The notes: a model not told the origin generated them from the sequence alone. A DNA stretch of 64,000 bases from Prochlorococcus sp. AG-363-B04 (GCA_003278465.1 QCFC01000006.1:1-64000), one strand, 5' to 3'; positions 1-7,020 are shown, counted from the stretch's first letter. Numbers and translations: made by a program.

Positions 1-46
1 AGAGCGGTATAGAAACTTCTATTTTTTAATGATATTTAGGTCACAC

Positions 47-170
47 GATGGCAAACCCTTTAACCAAGAACAGGCAATAGACCTGCTGGTGTCCTTGGTT
101 GCCACTGATGCGAACTCAGAAAAGAAGTGGAGAGGTTTCTATAACTCCTCCCTATCAAGCACTTAACTGC
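47..170 (+). pseudogene. degenerate copy of the 914-1035 segment
   Basis: This stretch aligns base by base with 914-1035, the 5' part of the small ORF at 899-1156. Both copies share a block reading FNQEQ(V/A)IDLLVSLVA. Small indels put the downstream part of the two copies in different frames, and this copy stops at a TAA inside the aligned block. It is therefore a decayed duplicate. No function is recognised for either copy. Confidence 0.6.
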
Positions 171-220
171 AGGATGAGTGAGATGACCACTGGAAAACTT
201 GAAGGGATTGCAAGGCACAA

Positions 221-243
221 AAAAACCTGCTCAAAGGCAGGTT
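221..243 (-). terminator. rho-independent terminator, minus strand
   Basis: A 7-bp perfect stem (AACCTGC at 224-230, GCAGGTT at 237-243) with a 6-nt loop is followed on the minus strand by a run of T residues. No intact minus-strand gene remains directly upstream of it, so it may be a leftover of a lost gene. Confidence 0.6.
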
Positions 244-407
244 CTCTTGGAGATCTAGAGCGCGTGTTTCCTTGTTTCCACTGCTCGGAGGATCTCAACT
301 CCTCACCTATATAGCTTACTTAGAAGATCAGGTTAGAGACAGAAGAACAGTGGAGTTAGTCAACTGGCACATGTGACAGTTGACTGCATTAGGGCATCAA
401 CCAACGC

Positions 408-437
408 AAAAAAAGGTGCCCTCATCGAGTAGCACCC
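408..437 (-). terminator. rho-independent terminator-like hairpin, minus strand
   Basis: A short stem (GGTGC at 415-419 with GCACC at 432-436) and a 12-nt loop is followed on the minus strand by seven Ts. The stem is weaker than that of the hairpin at 221-243. It also has no intact gene immediately upstream. Confidence 0.4.
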
Positions 438-627
438 ATATCGAGAAACTTGTGTGAGGAGTCTCGTAGTTCTGTTCTGCTCCAGCAGTGACCCCTGGTC
501 AACAAAGTGGCGAGTCAGAAAATAATTGTTCTAGAAAGCATTCGTTTAAAGATCACTTTCCAAGAGAAACAACGTTTCTTAAAATTAATAGAATTAATCT
601 ATTAATTGTTCTGTTAAGTCGTTCTGA

Positions 628-700
628 TTGCTAAATTAGAAGAACAGAAGAAACAACCTCTTTTTGGAACACCGATGGGAAAATTCCAAAAGCACAAATT
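628..700 (+). repeat. left arm of 73-bp perfect inverted repeat (truncated recombinase 5' end)
   Basis: Bases 628-700 are the exact reverse complement of 3544-3616. The right copy contains the leader and first nine codons of the serine recombinase gene. This copy carries the same leader and start codon, reading MGKFQKHK, then diverges at 701 and stops after 12 codons. The copies point toward each other and bracket the recombinase operon. They may be crossover sites of an invertible segment or the footprint of an old duplication. Confidence 0.9.
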
Positions 701-898
701 ATTCAGAGAATAATGGCAATTAATCTAGTAATCGATTCTTCGACAATTCCTTATAGTGCAAAAGCGACAGCACCAGCTCCAAGAGCAATAGCAGTGCTAC
801 GGAGTTTTATTCAGTTCGTTGAACTACCTAGGCAGTCTAGTTAGGACAGTCGATCTCATCAGAAAGCAGTAGGGTTTGAGAATGGGTACGAGAAGAAA

Positions 899-1156
899 TT
901 GATATTCCAATCAGATGACTGCAAATCCTTTAACCAAGAACAGGTAATCGATCTGCTGGTGTCCTTGGTTGCCATAGACACCAAGTCAGAAAAAAGTAGA
1001 GAGGTTTCTACAACTCCTTATCAAGCACTGAACTACATGGCATGGTGCTTTAACGGTAGTGAAATGATGTTCGATAGCGATGATGATTACATTGAATATA
1101 AATTTCCTGACTATTTGGAAGAAAGTGATTTAAATTATGAATTACATTACCTATAA
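899..1156 (+). CDS. hypothetical acidic small protein (TTG start)
   Basis: This is an 85-residue ORF with an acidic C-terminal half (runs of D and E) and no recognised domain. The only start in frame near its beginning is TTG. An overlapping +1 frame starts with ATG at 915 but ends after 10 codons. The first 40 codons are duplicated at 47-170 in decayed form. It may itself be a decayed or misframed gene, so coding status is uncertain. Confidence 0.35.
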   Translation: MIFQSDDCKSFNQEQVIDLLVSLVAIDTKSEKSREVSTTPYQALNYMAWCFNGSEMMFDSDDDYIEYKFPDYLEESDLNYELHYL

Positions 1157-1201
1157 ACATAAGGGAGTTGATTTAAGAAAATTTGACAAATAATAAGTAC
1201 A

Positions 1202-1351
1202 CTAACGAATAAACTCCAAGATTGCTTTGCCTACAAACAGAACAAATAAACCTTCTGTAAAAAGTATCCATCCAATCGTGGAGTTATTCATCCCCAACCT
1301 TCTATACCTATCAATCGTTGAGTCGTGTATTTGACGGATGGTGGCAAGCAT
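1202..1351 (-). CDS. small single-TM protein, last gene of recombinase operon
   Basis: This 49-residue ORF starts MLATIRQIHD and has one hydrophobic segment near its C-terminus (WILFTEGLFVLFVGKAILEF), so it is probably a small membrane protein. Its ATG directly abuts the TAA of the upstream gene ending at 1352, which supports translational coupling as the last member of the operon. No family is recognised. A similar STIGW/PTIGL motif before a hydrophobic stretch occurs in the 38-residue protein at 2374-2490, hinting at a shared origin. Confidence 0.55.
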   Translation of the reverse strand: MLATIRQIHDSTIDRYRRLGMNNSTIGWILFTEGLFVLFVGKAILEFIR

Positions 1352-1684
1352 TTAGTTTGCTCCCATTAATTTGATTTGATTTCCAGCATCACTTAATTTC
1401 ATCCACTTTTTTTCTTCCTCCTCACTAAAGGTCTCTACCCTTCTTGCATACACGGCATCTGCATTTAAGTCTTCGATCATTTCATAACCAAAAAATTCCA
1501 ATAACTCTTCCTGACTGTTAAAGCATCGATCACTCCACTCATAATTTTTATTCCCCTTTGCATTCTCATACTCATAACACTCATAGAAATAAGCAGTGTT
1601 ATACCTTCTAACTAGAGCAAATTCCTGTTGCTCTAGTTCTGGGAGTTTGTCGTACACGCTCCAACCAATTATCAAGACTGACAT
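1352..1684 (-). CDS. hypothetical protein, 110 aa, recombinase operon
   Basis: The protein starts MSVLIIGWSV and is rich in acidic and aromatic residues (YFYECYEYE) with an E-rich C-terminal helix (ETFSEEEEKKW). The frame stays open upstream to 1834, but that extension overlaps a better small gene in another frame. Its ATG at 1684 shares a TAATG overlap with that gene's stop, so 1684 is the likely start. A decayed copy of the N-terminal third lies at 8219-8335 on the plus strand. Function is not recognised. Confidence 0.6.
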   Translation of the reverse strand: MSVLIIGWSVYDKLPELEQQEFALVRRYNTAYFYECYEYENAKGNKNYEWSDRCFNSQEELLEFFGYEMIEDLNADAVYARRVETFSEEEEKKWMKLSDAGNQIKLMGAN

Positions 1685-1839
1685 TACTTGTTGAGTTGAG
1701 AGAGAAGGACTAACTGACGCTTGAGTTTTACGTTCTCGTCTTTTAATTCTTCCATCTCCTTCTGATACTTGTCGATCAAATCCAGAGTCCACTTCCAGTT
1801 CTTCTCTTTGCAGTGTGATCTTGCTGCATCCCAATCCAT
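1684..1839 (-). CDS. small coiled-coil-like protein, 51 aa
   Basis: The ORF begins MDWDAARSHC and runs to a K-rich, heptad-like helix (EMEELKDENVKLKRQLVLLS), suggesting a short coiled coil. It ends in a TAATG overlap with the next gene. It occupies a frame different from the longer open frame on the same strand. The decayed plus-strand copy at 8065-8219 preserves this frame's residues (KWTLDLIDK, LKRQLVL) apart from one frameshift, which supports this frame as the real one. Confidence 0.65.
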   Translation of the reverse strand: MDWDAARSHCKEKNWKWTLDLIDKYQKEMEELKDENVKLKRQLVLLSQLNK

Positions 1840-1855
1840 ATTGAAAACCTCATTA

Positions 1856-2167
1856 TCAATTGAGTCCTCTTGTCTTTTGTAGCAGAGTCTTATTCATGTC
1901 AACAGAACACTTCAAGATCATGAGTGGATAAATAGTTCCTTCTTTGTATTGCATATATGCCTCTTCACACATCGTTTGCCTAATTCCTACCCACTCTTCA
2001 AAAGTTTTGGATTTCAGTTCCTGCTTCAACTTTTTATCTAACTGAACAAGTTTGCTGAAAGCACATTCACGCATCGCGTAGGTATTTCCTTCGTTGCAAT
2101 ACCCCTCTTTCTCTTGTGCCAATGCAGGTAAAGGGATGAGTAATAGCAATAGAAGGAAGGATTTCAT
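1856..2167 (-). CDS. secreted LprI-like (DUF1311 type) protein
   Basis: This 103-residue protein has a clear Sec signal peptide (MKSFLLLLLLIPLPALAQ, cleavage near residue 18). The mature part has the cysteine pattern of LprI-like/DUF1311 proteins: a C in a MRECA-type motif, a W...R...C segment, a YKEGTIYPL stretch, and a late Cys. Some family members inhibit lysozyme; whether this one does is unknown. It is expected in the periplasm. Its ATG abuts the TAA of the upstream gene, so it belongs to the recombinase operon. A full-length pseudogene copy lies at 4678-4992. Confidence 0.6.
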   Translation of the reverse strand: MKSFLLLLLLIPLPALAQEKEGYCNEGNTYAMRECAFSKLVQLDKKLKQELKSKTFEEWVGIRQTMCEEAYMQYKEGTIYPLMILKCSVDMNKTLLQKTRGLN

Positions 2168-2377
2168 TTACTCCTGATCATTCATTAAATACAGCACCTC
2201 TAAATCTTGTCTTGAGTCGGCGACCTTCCTTCTTAAAAAGGTCAAGGCATCTCCATCCATTTGCGATTCAGCAATCATCGCTTCTGACTGGTCGATGGCA
2301 TGCTCCAAATTCTTGATTTTGAGTTGTCTAATTTCCTTATCTTTCTTGCACTGCTCAAGTGTGTAGGAATCAATCAT
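2168..2377 (-). CDS. hypothetical helical protein, 69 aa
   Basis: The protein starts MIDSYTLEQC and is charged and strongly helical, probably a short coiled coil (KEIRQLKIKNLEHAIDQSE). The start ATG overlaps the TGA of the preceding 38-residue gene by four bases (ATGA). Its stop abuts the start of the secreted protein gene. A decayed copy with the same gene order is at 10659-11010. No family is recognised. Confidence 0.6.
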   Translation of the reverse strand: MIDSYTLEQCKKDKEIRQLKIKNLEHAIDQSEAMIAESQMDGDALTFLRRKVADSRQDLEVLYLMNDQE

Positions 2378-2490
2378 CTTCTGTCTCGGTCCTTGGTGAA
2401 GACCCTTGTAATTACAATATTCATCACCACAAAGAAAATCACCAATCCAATCGTGGGAGCAAAGATAAACAGTGCATCGGAATAGTTCAT
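2374..2490 (-). CDS. tiny single-TM protein, 38 aa
   Basis: The ORF starts MNYSDALFIF, carries one hydrophobic helix (IGLVIFFVVMNIVI) and ends in a basic tail (KDRDRR), so the tail is predicted cytoplasmic. It overlaps both neighbours by a few bases (CGATGAAC at its start, ATGA at its end), which is strong evidence that it is translated. The remnant at 10659-11010 retains alignable sequence for this gene as well. Confidence 0.6.
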   Translation of the reverse strand: MNYSDALFIFAPTIGLVIFFVVMNIVITRVFTKDRDRR

Positions 2491-2693
2491 CGCTTTATAT
2501 CGGGCAGGTCTGGTGGTTGATTCCTCTTAAGTCGTTTGTATTCAGCATGAAGAGAACCTAGTCGCCATGCCTCCTTCATTGTTGTTGCTCCTTCGGCCAG
2601 CAGTTTGAGGTCATCAATAGAGACAGTGCCTTTAAGTTCCTTGAACTCTTCCCGCCACTCTGCTCCATCTGATTCTTTCCAATCAACAGTCAT
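2487..2693 (-). CDS. hypothetical protein, 68 aa
   Basis: The protein starts MTVDWKESDG, has Trp/Glu-rich N-terminal and Lys/Pro-rich C-terminal parts, and shows no domain I recognise. A strong GGAGG Shine-Dalgarno sequence sits just upstream, inside a 16-codon ORF that ends on its start codon. Position and overlaps place it in the middle of the recombinase operon. Confidence 0.55.
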   Translation of the reverse strand: MTVDWKESDGAEWREEFKELKGTVSIDDLKLLAEGATTMKEAWRLGSLHAEYKRLKRNQPPDLPDIKR

Positions 2694-2740
2694 TCTTCCG
2701 CCACCTCCTTAAGAAGGCAATAAACGCTATCTCTATGCAT
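2690..2740 (-). CDS. possible 16-aa leader-like ORF
   Basis: An ATG overlaps the TGA of the 65-residue gene (TGATG), and the ORF ends in an ATGA overlap with the 68-residue gene. It contains that gene's Shine-Dalgarno site. It could couple translation of the two genes, or simply be chance in a compact operon. Confidence 0.25.
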   Translation of the reverse strand: MHRDSVYCLLKEVAEE

Positions 2741-2937
2741 CACACCTGCCCTCGATATTTCTTGAACTCATCCAAGTCACTTATGACGATGCTCTGGTAA
2801 TCCTCCGGAAAACGCTGCTTCATGATTGCTGGAATTTCCAAGCAATCTGGATAGGGATTATGCAGATAAAAAATAACTTCTTTCTTCTCCTTCAAAACAA
2901 TGTAATCAGATAGTCCCCCTATATCTTTTTTAGTCAT
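2740..2937 (-). CDS. hypothetical protein, 65 aa, downstream of recombinase
   Basis: The protein starts MTKKDIGGLS and contains an alternating hydrophobic/charged pattern (EVIFYLHNPYPDCLEIPAI) compatible with a small alpha/beta fold. Its ATG overlaps the recombinase stop by four bases, so it is almost certainly co-translated with it. No family is recognised. Confidence 0.55.
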   Translation of the reverse strand: MTKKDIGGLSDYIVLKEKKEVIFYLHNPYPDCLEIPAIMKQRFPEDYQSIVISDLDEFKKYRGQV

Positions 2938-3569
2938 ACCGCTAACGCCTCCTGCTCCACGATGATTCTTCTAATGGTTGATAAAGCAATACCTGTTTGT
3001 TCTCTTATGGATCTATAAGAACAACCTTCTTTCCTTAGACGCAACACCAACCCTTCTTTGGCAGTACTGGTTTTAGGCCTGCCGCCTAAGTTCCCTCCTG
3101 TCTCCTTTCTGTGTTGGATGCTCTCAAGGGTTCTCTCTCTTGTGAGTGAGCGTTCCACTTCTGCAAGACCAGAAAGTAATCCAATTAGAACAGGTGCGAA
3201 CTTCCCAAGTCCTCTTGTATTGATGAGTCCATCGGTGGATCTGATGTGGACGCCTTTCTGTTGGAGGTCATGGATGAGATTAACGACCTCAACTTGAGTT
3301 CTGCCAAGACGATCCATCTTTGCCACCACTAACTCATCACCTTCATCGAGTGCTGCAAGTGCTGCCATCAGTTGAGGACGCTCTTTTTCTCTGACTTTGA
3401 TGCTGATCGTTTCTTGGAAAACAACACAGCATCCTTCTTTCTTCAGGGCAGCAACCTGACTCTCTGTGGTCTGCCCAGAGGTACTTACTTGCGCATAACC
3501 AATTGCTTTGTAGTTCGGTTTGCCCATGAAACTTGGCCTCTCAAATTTGTGCTTTTGGAATTTTCCCAT
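2934..3569 (-). CDS. serine recombinase of resolvase/invertase family, key Arg replaced
   Basis: The 211-residue protein has the full architecture of small serine recombinases: catalytic N-terminal domain with the nucleophile Ser29 in a GYAQVSTSGQ motif, the DRLGR motif (86-90), a dimer/E-helix region (about 120-150) and a C-terminal helix-turn-helix (about 170-205). The invariant Arg two residues before the Ser is Gln27 here (CAA, one transition from CGA), which should impair catalysis. A second start at 3527 (MGKPNYKAIG) has GAGAGG nine bases upstream, fits family N-termini better and may be the true start. It heads a tightly packed operon of small genes, and its 5' end lies in the right arm of a 73-bp inverted repeat. 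Confidence 0.85.
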   Translation of the reverse strand: MGKFQKHKFERPSFMGKPNYKAIGYAQVSTSGQTTESQVAALKKEGCCVVFQETISIKVREKERPQLMAALAALDEGDELVVAKMDRLGRTQVEVVNLIHDLQQKGVHIRSTDGLINTRGLGKFAPVLIGLLSGLAEVERSLTRERTLESIQHRKETGGNLGGRPKTSTAKEGLVLRLRKEGCSYRSIREQTGIALSTIRRIIVEQEALAV

Positions 3570-3616
3570 CGGTGTTCCAAAAAGAGGTTGTTTCTTCTGT
3601 TCTTCTAATTTAGCAA
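3544..3616 (-). repeat. right arm of 73-bp perfect inverted repeat
   Basis: This exact reverse complement of 628-700 covers the leader and first nine codons of the longer recombinase ORF. An exchange between the two arms would flip about 2.8 kb, keep this 5' end intact and place the recombinase operon behind whatever lies left of 628. Sequence outside the arms diverges immediately on both sides. Confidence 0.9.
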
Positions 3617-3796
3617 CTAATTACCCTTACTGGAACATATATTTCAAGTAAATACTATATTTTATGCATTTCTATTTGTAGAACTAAATGGTTGGTATCT
3701 ATTTGATTATTGGAACATTAATTCTACCGTTTTTGCTCTGACCACTTGATCAGACCACCTCTATGAGACTAGTACTTGCGTACCATTAACAGGGCT

Positions 3797-3883
3797 ATGG
3801 CGTGGGCAAAAAGTAATAGAGCAGTCGCACCAGCTCATATAAGCGATGAACCTGAAGAATGGGATTATTTCGACAAACTATAA
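3797..3883 (+). CDS. possible tiny protein, 28 aa
   Basis: The ORF starts MAWAKSNRAV and ends with an acidic, aromatic tail (DEPEEWDYFDKL). The residue make-up resembles the very short acidic proteins common in marine picocyanobacteria. Its stop overlaps the end of the convergent gene at 3878. Coding status rests on composition only. Confidence 0.35.
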   Translation: MAWAKSNRAVAPAHISDEPEEWDYFDKL

Positions 3884-4462
3884 TTTAGTCTCTATTAATG
3901 AAGGTAAATTCGCTATCTGACTATAGCTATTCTGCGGGTAAATAGAAATTGATTCTTCATTTAGATCCTTTTTAAAATTATGACCACTTACGAAACCAAT
4001 GCCACCAAATATTATCGCACTAGCAAGGATAATTATAGCTTTCTTGTTTTCTGAATCAGTTGTATCCTCATTGGATTTCTTCCCATACTCTTTGATATTC
4101 AAGCCAGTAATATTTTCGGCTAGCCATGTAGCACCAGCACCACCTCCCACCATTAATATCCATTCAGCAAAGAATGCTAATAATATAAGACCTCCTATAA
4201 TTATTACCCCAGCTCCAGAGCCAGAGCTAGGACTATAAGAGCTATTGAGAAATCCTCCGGCATTACCAGAAGTATGTCTAATGTTTACTTTTTGTTCTGC
4301 ATGATCTATATTTTTCATTTTTTCTGCCACAGGATTCATACCAATAATCTTGGCGGTTGGATTTCGTTGCTTCGCAGTTATTCTTGCTGATTCGCGATCA
4401 TTAACTTCATAGGTTTCTTTCCAAGTCTTCCCGCCCACGTAGAAGGTCACTTCCATTTTCAT
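3878..4462 (-). CDS. hypothetical membrane protein with glycine-rich TM segment
   Basis: This 194-residue protein has a soluble N-terminal beta-rich part (MKMEVTFYVGGKTW) with an AKQRNPTAKIIG motif, then a Ser/Gly linker. It has one long hydrophobic Gly-rich segment (about 85-120) and a second TM helix near 143-160 (AIIILASAIIFGGIGF). It is probably an inner- or thylakoid-membrane protein with a cytoplasmic N-terminal domain. No known family is recognised. It is a single gene, convergent with the tiny ORF at 3797. Confidence 0.65.
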   Translation of the reverse strand: MKMEVTFYVGGKTWKETYEVNDRESARITAKQRNPTAKIIGMNPVAEKMKNIDHAEQKVNIRHTSGNAGGFLNSSYSPSSGSGAGVIIIGGLILLAFFAEWILMVGGGAGATWLAENITGLNIKEYGKKSNEDTTDSENKKAIIILASAIIFGGIGFVSGHNFKKDLNEESISIYPQNSYSQIANLPSLIETKL

Positions 4463-4531
4463 TTGTTTTTCTCCTTGAGGAACGGGTTGGGAATCACAAA
4501 GTTATTGGCTACTACGCTATCTCTTTTTAGG

Positions 4532-4660
4532 TTAAATCCGATTCGCGGTCCTACTTGACATATCTGCTGTTATTTGATTTGCCTGAGGCGAAGACCACAG
4601 CACTAGCACGACGATTCCAAGCAGGACTTTTTTGATAAGTTTCTGCTTAAGACTTTTACC
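4532..4660 (-). pseudogene. fragment of a small signal-peptide protein without start
   Basis: The minus strand reads KQKLIKKVLLGIVVLVLW followed by SSPQANQITADM and a stop. This resembles a signal or anchor segment plus a short tail of the kind found in small picocyanobacterial proteins. No ATG, GTG or TTG precedes it after the upstream stop, so it looks like a start-less remnant. Confidence 0.35.
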
Positions 4661-4677
4661 TAGTTAATCTAGGTCAA

Positions 4678-4992
4678 CTACGTCCTACCATCTTTTTTCG
4701 TCAGGGTTTTGTTCATATCGATTCTGCACTTGATTTACTACTTGGGGTGGGGAAAGATGGTGCCTTTAGAGTATTGCTAATAGCCCTCATTACACTCCTG
4801 CTTTCTAATTCTAACTCAGTTCTCAAAGGTCTTGGGTCTCATTACCTTCTTCAATTCCTTGTGCGATCCCATCAATTCTTTAAAACTGAATTCCCATATT
4901 GTATAGGTAGTAGGTCCATCGCACTCATTCTGTTCGGTCGCTGATGCAGGTAATGGTATTAACAGGAGAAGAAATAGCAGGGAGTAAATCAT
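4678..4992 (-). pseudogene. decayed full-length paralog of the LprI-like gene at 1856-2167
   Basis: The frame from ATG 4992 encodes a signal peptide (MIYSLLFLLLLIPLPASA) and stays alignable to the secreted LprI-like protein over its full length. Its 105 codons compare with 104 in the intact gene. Matching blocks include PKTFE, QYSKGTI and DMNKTL. Four in-frame stops interrupt it: a Trp codon changed to TGA, a lone TAG, and a TAG-TAA pair. It is degraded by point mutation with the frame kept, which implies fairly recent loss. Confidence 0.8.
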
Positions 4993-5211
4993 TTCCCTTT
5001 AACTGACTATAAGATTCGTCTTTTTATTTTTATAGGATAACATCTTTGTAACGCTAAGTCTAACGTTGTTGTCAGATTTAAACACCTGTGAATGCGTAAT
5101 ACCACAGGAAAACAATGAATCAGTCTCCGATGTGAGATATACCCCTGCATGGTTTTCTTGAACGCAATGTATTTTTAAATGTAAGGCATGAATTTTTTAC
5201 TGGTGAGACAG

Positions 5212-7020
5212 TTAGTTTTTATCTTTTGAAACCAGTAGGGGCTCAATAATCATATTTTCTCTAAAAAATTCTCTTGGCAGCAGGGGTTCCATATCCTCAT
5301 TAGGTCTCCCAAACTTAACTTGGGGGTTAACTCTTGCCTCTTTTGAAATTCTTAAATTCAATAAGAAAGACTTCTTAGATTTAAAAAGTTTTTTAAATGC
5401 TTCAGTTAAATAATTAGCTTTATCAGTTTCTAGATATTCAATATTATATGCTCTTGCAAGATCTTTATAATTAGGGAAGGAAAGACCTCCTTGAGTCGAT
5501 GATGCTACGTATTTCGAGGATAGCCATTGATCCTGAGTTTGCTTAATCATTGAATATCCAGCGTTGTTTATTAATATAATCTTAAGTGGAATATTATATT
5601 GCTTTAAATTTGCTAGTTCTTGTACTGTCATCATTAAACTTCCATCTCCTATTATACAAATAGTATGCTTGTCTTTGCCAAGAAAATAACTTCCTATAGA
5701 CGCAGGTAAAGACCAACCCATTGCTGTATTATTAAAGTCATGGAAAACCCTCTGACTACTGGTAAGTTTCAAAGTTTGCATGGACCAAGCAATGGAACAA
5801 CCTGTGTCTATAAAAAGAGAGCAGTCTTGTGGTAAAAGCTTTGATAATACATCAAATGTATGATATGGATCTAGGAAATCTTGATTAGAGGCTCTATCTT
5901 TTTGTATATTAAATAATTTTTTCCATTCTTTAATCTTATTTTTCCACGAAGAAAACTGGAGCTCATCAAAGTCATTTAGATGCTCTTTGATATCTTTAAA
6001 GAAATCTCTGAGATCTTGTTGAATTAAGGCATCAAACTCTAGACCAAAATTACTAAATTTCTTCAATTCACAAGGGTCTATATCTATCATTATCTTTTTT
6101 GCTTCTCTAGCAAAGGTTGTTACTGGAGAACCTGTAGACTTTGTATCTAATCTAGAACCAAGAGATAAGATTAAATCACTATTTTGTACAGCAAAATTAG
6201 CATGACGCATTCCATGCGTGCCAAAGGTACCGACATATAGTTCATGATTATAAGGCAATAGGTCAGAAGCTCCCCAGGTAAGAGCTACTGGTATATCAAG
6301 TTTCTCAGCAAAGTCTAGGAATTGTTTTTCAGTATTGCTTAAATGAACCCCCCATCCAGCTATTAATATTGGTCGTTTAGAATTAATCAAAAGAGATTTA
6401 AATTGAGTGTAGATATCTTTAACTTTTGGGAAAATAGACCTTCTTTCTTGATTAGTTGGGTAACTATATCCAGCTAATGAACTAGGCTCAATAAATTCTC
6501 TTTGCAAATTATCAGGTATATCTATTAATACCGGTCCAGGTCTGTTTGTTAGTGATATATAAAGTGCTTTTTCCAACTCATATCTTATTCTCTGAGGATC
6601 TGAAATCTGAACACAATATTTTGTAATAGGCTCTACCATTGATGTAATAGGTGTTTCTTGGAAGCCTATTTGCCTAACACCTGTATTTCCTGTCATTCGA
6701 AATGTACTAACTTGACCAGTTAAAACAAGTAACGGAACAGAATCATAATAGCTACAACATATTCCAGTAATAAGGTTTGTAGCTCCAGGACCGCTTGTTG
6801 CAACTACAACACCAAAAAGTCTTGATCTCCTTGAATACCCATCTGCAGCCATTGCAGCACCTTGCTCATGATGAGTACATACATAATTAATATCATTCGT
6901 AATATCTATGGAATGAATCAGATGAAGAGAAGCACCTCCTGAAACAGTAAATACTGTAGTAATACCTTTTCTAGCCAGAAATTCTGCTACATAATCAGAA
7001 AGTTTTACTTTACTTACCAT
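5212..7020 (-). CDS. thiamine-diphosphate carboligase, acetolactate synthase-like
   Basis: This 602-residue member of the acetolactate synthase large-subunit superfamily has an N-terminal PYR domain with the catalytic Glu52 in HHEQGAAMAADGYSR, a central domain, and a C-terminal PP domain. The ThDP motif starts at GDGS (458) and ends at the NNAGYS stretch. It is about the size of AHAS, but no regulatory subunit is nearby and the setting is a surface-sugar region. A role like YerE, which adds a two-carbon branch to nucleotide sugars, is therefore as likely as branched-chain amino acid synthesis. A truncated relative with an SDR partner is at 11.6-12.9 kb. The family call is firm; the substrate is unknown. 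Confidence 0.8.
   Translation of the reverse strand: MVSKVKLSDYVAEFLARKGITTVFTVSGGASLHLIHSIDITNDINYVCTHHEQGAAMAADGYSRRSRLFGVVVATSGPGATNLITGICCSYYDSVPLLVLTGQVSTFRMTGNTGVRQIGFQETPITSMVEPITKYCVQISDPQRIRYELEKALYISLTNRPGPVLIDIPDNLQREFIEPSSLAGYSYPTNQERRSIFPKVKDIYTQFKSLLINSKRPILIAGWGVHLSNTEKQFLDFAEKLDIPVALTWGASDLLPYNHELYVGTFGTHGMRHANFAVQNSDLILSLGSRLDTKSTGSPVTTFAREAKKIMIDIDPCELKKFSNFGLEFDALIQQDLRDFFKDIKEHLNDFDELQFSSWKNKIKEWKKLFNIQKDRASNQDFLDPYHTFDVLSKLLPQDCSLFIDTGCSIAWSMQTLKLTSSQRVFHDFNNTAMGWSLPASIGSYFLGKDKHTICIIGDGSLMMTVQELANLKQYNIPLKIILINNAGYSMIKQTQDQWLSSKYVASSTQGGLSFPNYKDLARAYNIEYLETDKANYLTEAFKKLFKSKKSFLLNLRISKEARVNPQVKFGRPNEDMEPLLPREFFRENMIIEPLLVSKDKN

Larger units (their letters stand above)
171..898. 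other. long gene-poor stretch with terminators and a repeat
   Basis: No convincing gene is present. The stretch holds two terminator-like hairpins facing the minus strand and the left copy of the recombinase-associated inverted repeat (628-700). Around 720-830 the minus strand has a short hydrophobic, Ala/Gly-rich reading frame broken by stops (STAIALGAGAVAFAL). It looks like debris of a small membrane protein, but I cannot name it. Confidence 0.5.

Noticed and set aside
99-314. Plus-strand ORF of 71 codons
   Set aside because: It overlaps the decayed duplicate and a terminator hairpin, and its composition is not protein-like.
1352-1834. A single 160-residue minus-strand ORF
   Set aside because: Its first 50 codons run in a different frame over a better 51-codon gene whose residues are preserved in the decayed copy at 8065. 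Only the part from the ATG at 1684 is accepted.
5212-7020. Housekeeping ilvB
   Set aside because: Homology allows it, but the location in a surface-sugar region and the absence of ilvN make a specialised carboligase at least as likely, so no ilvB symbol was given.
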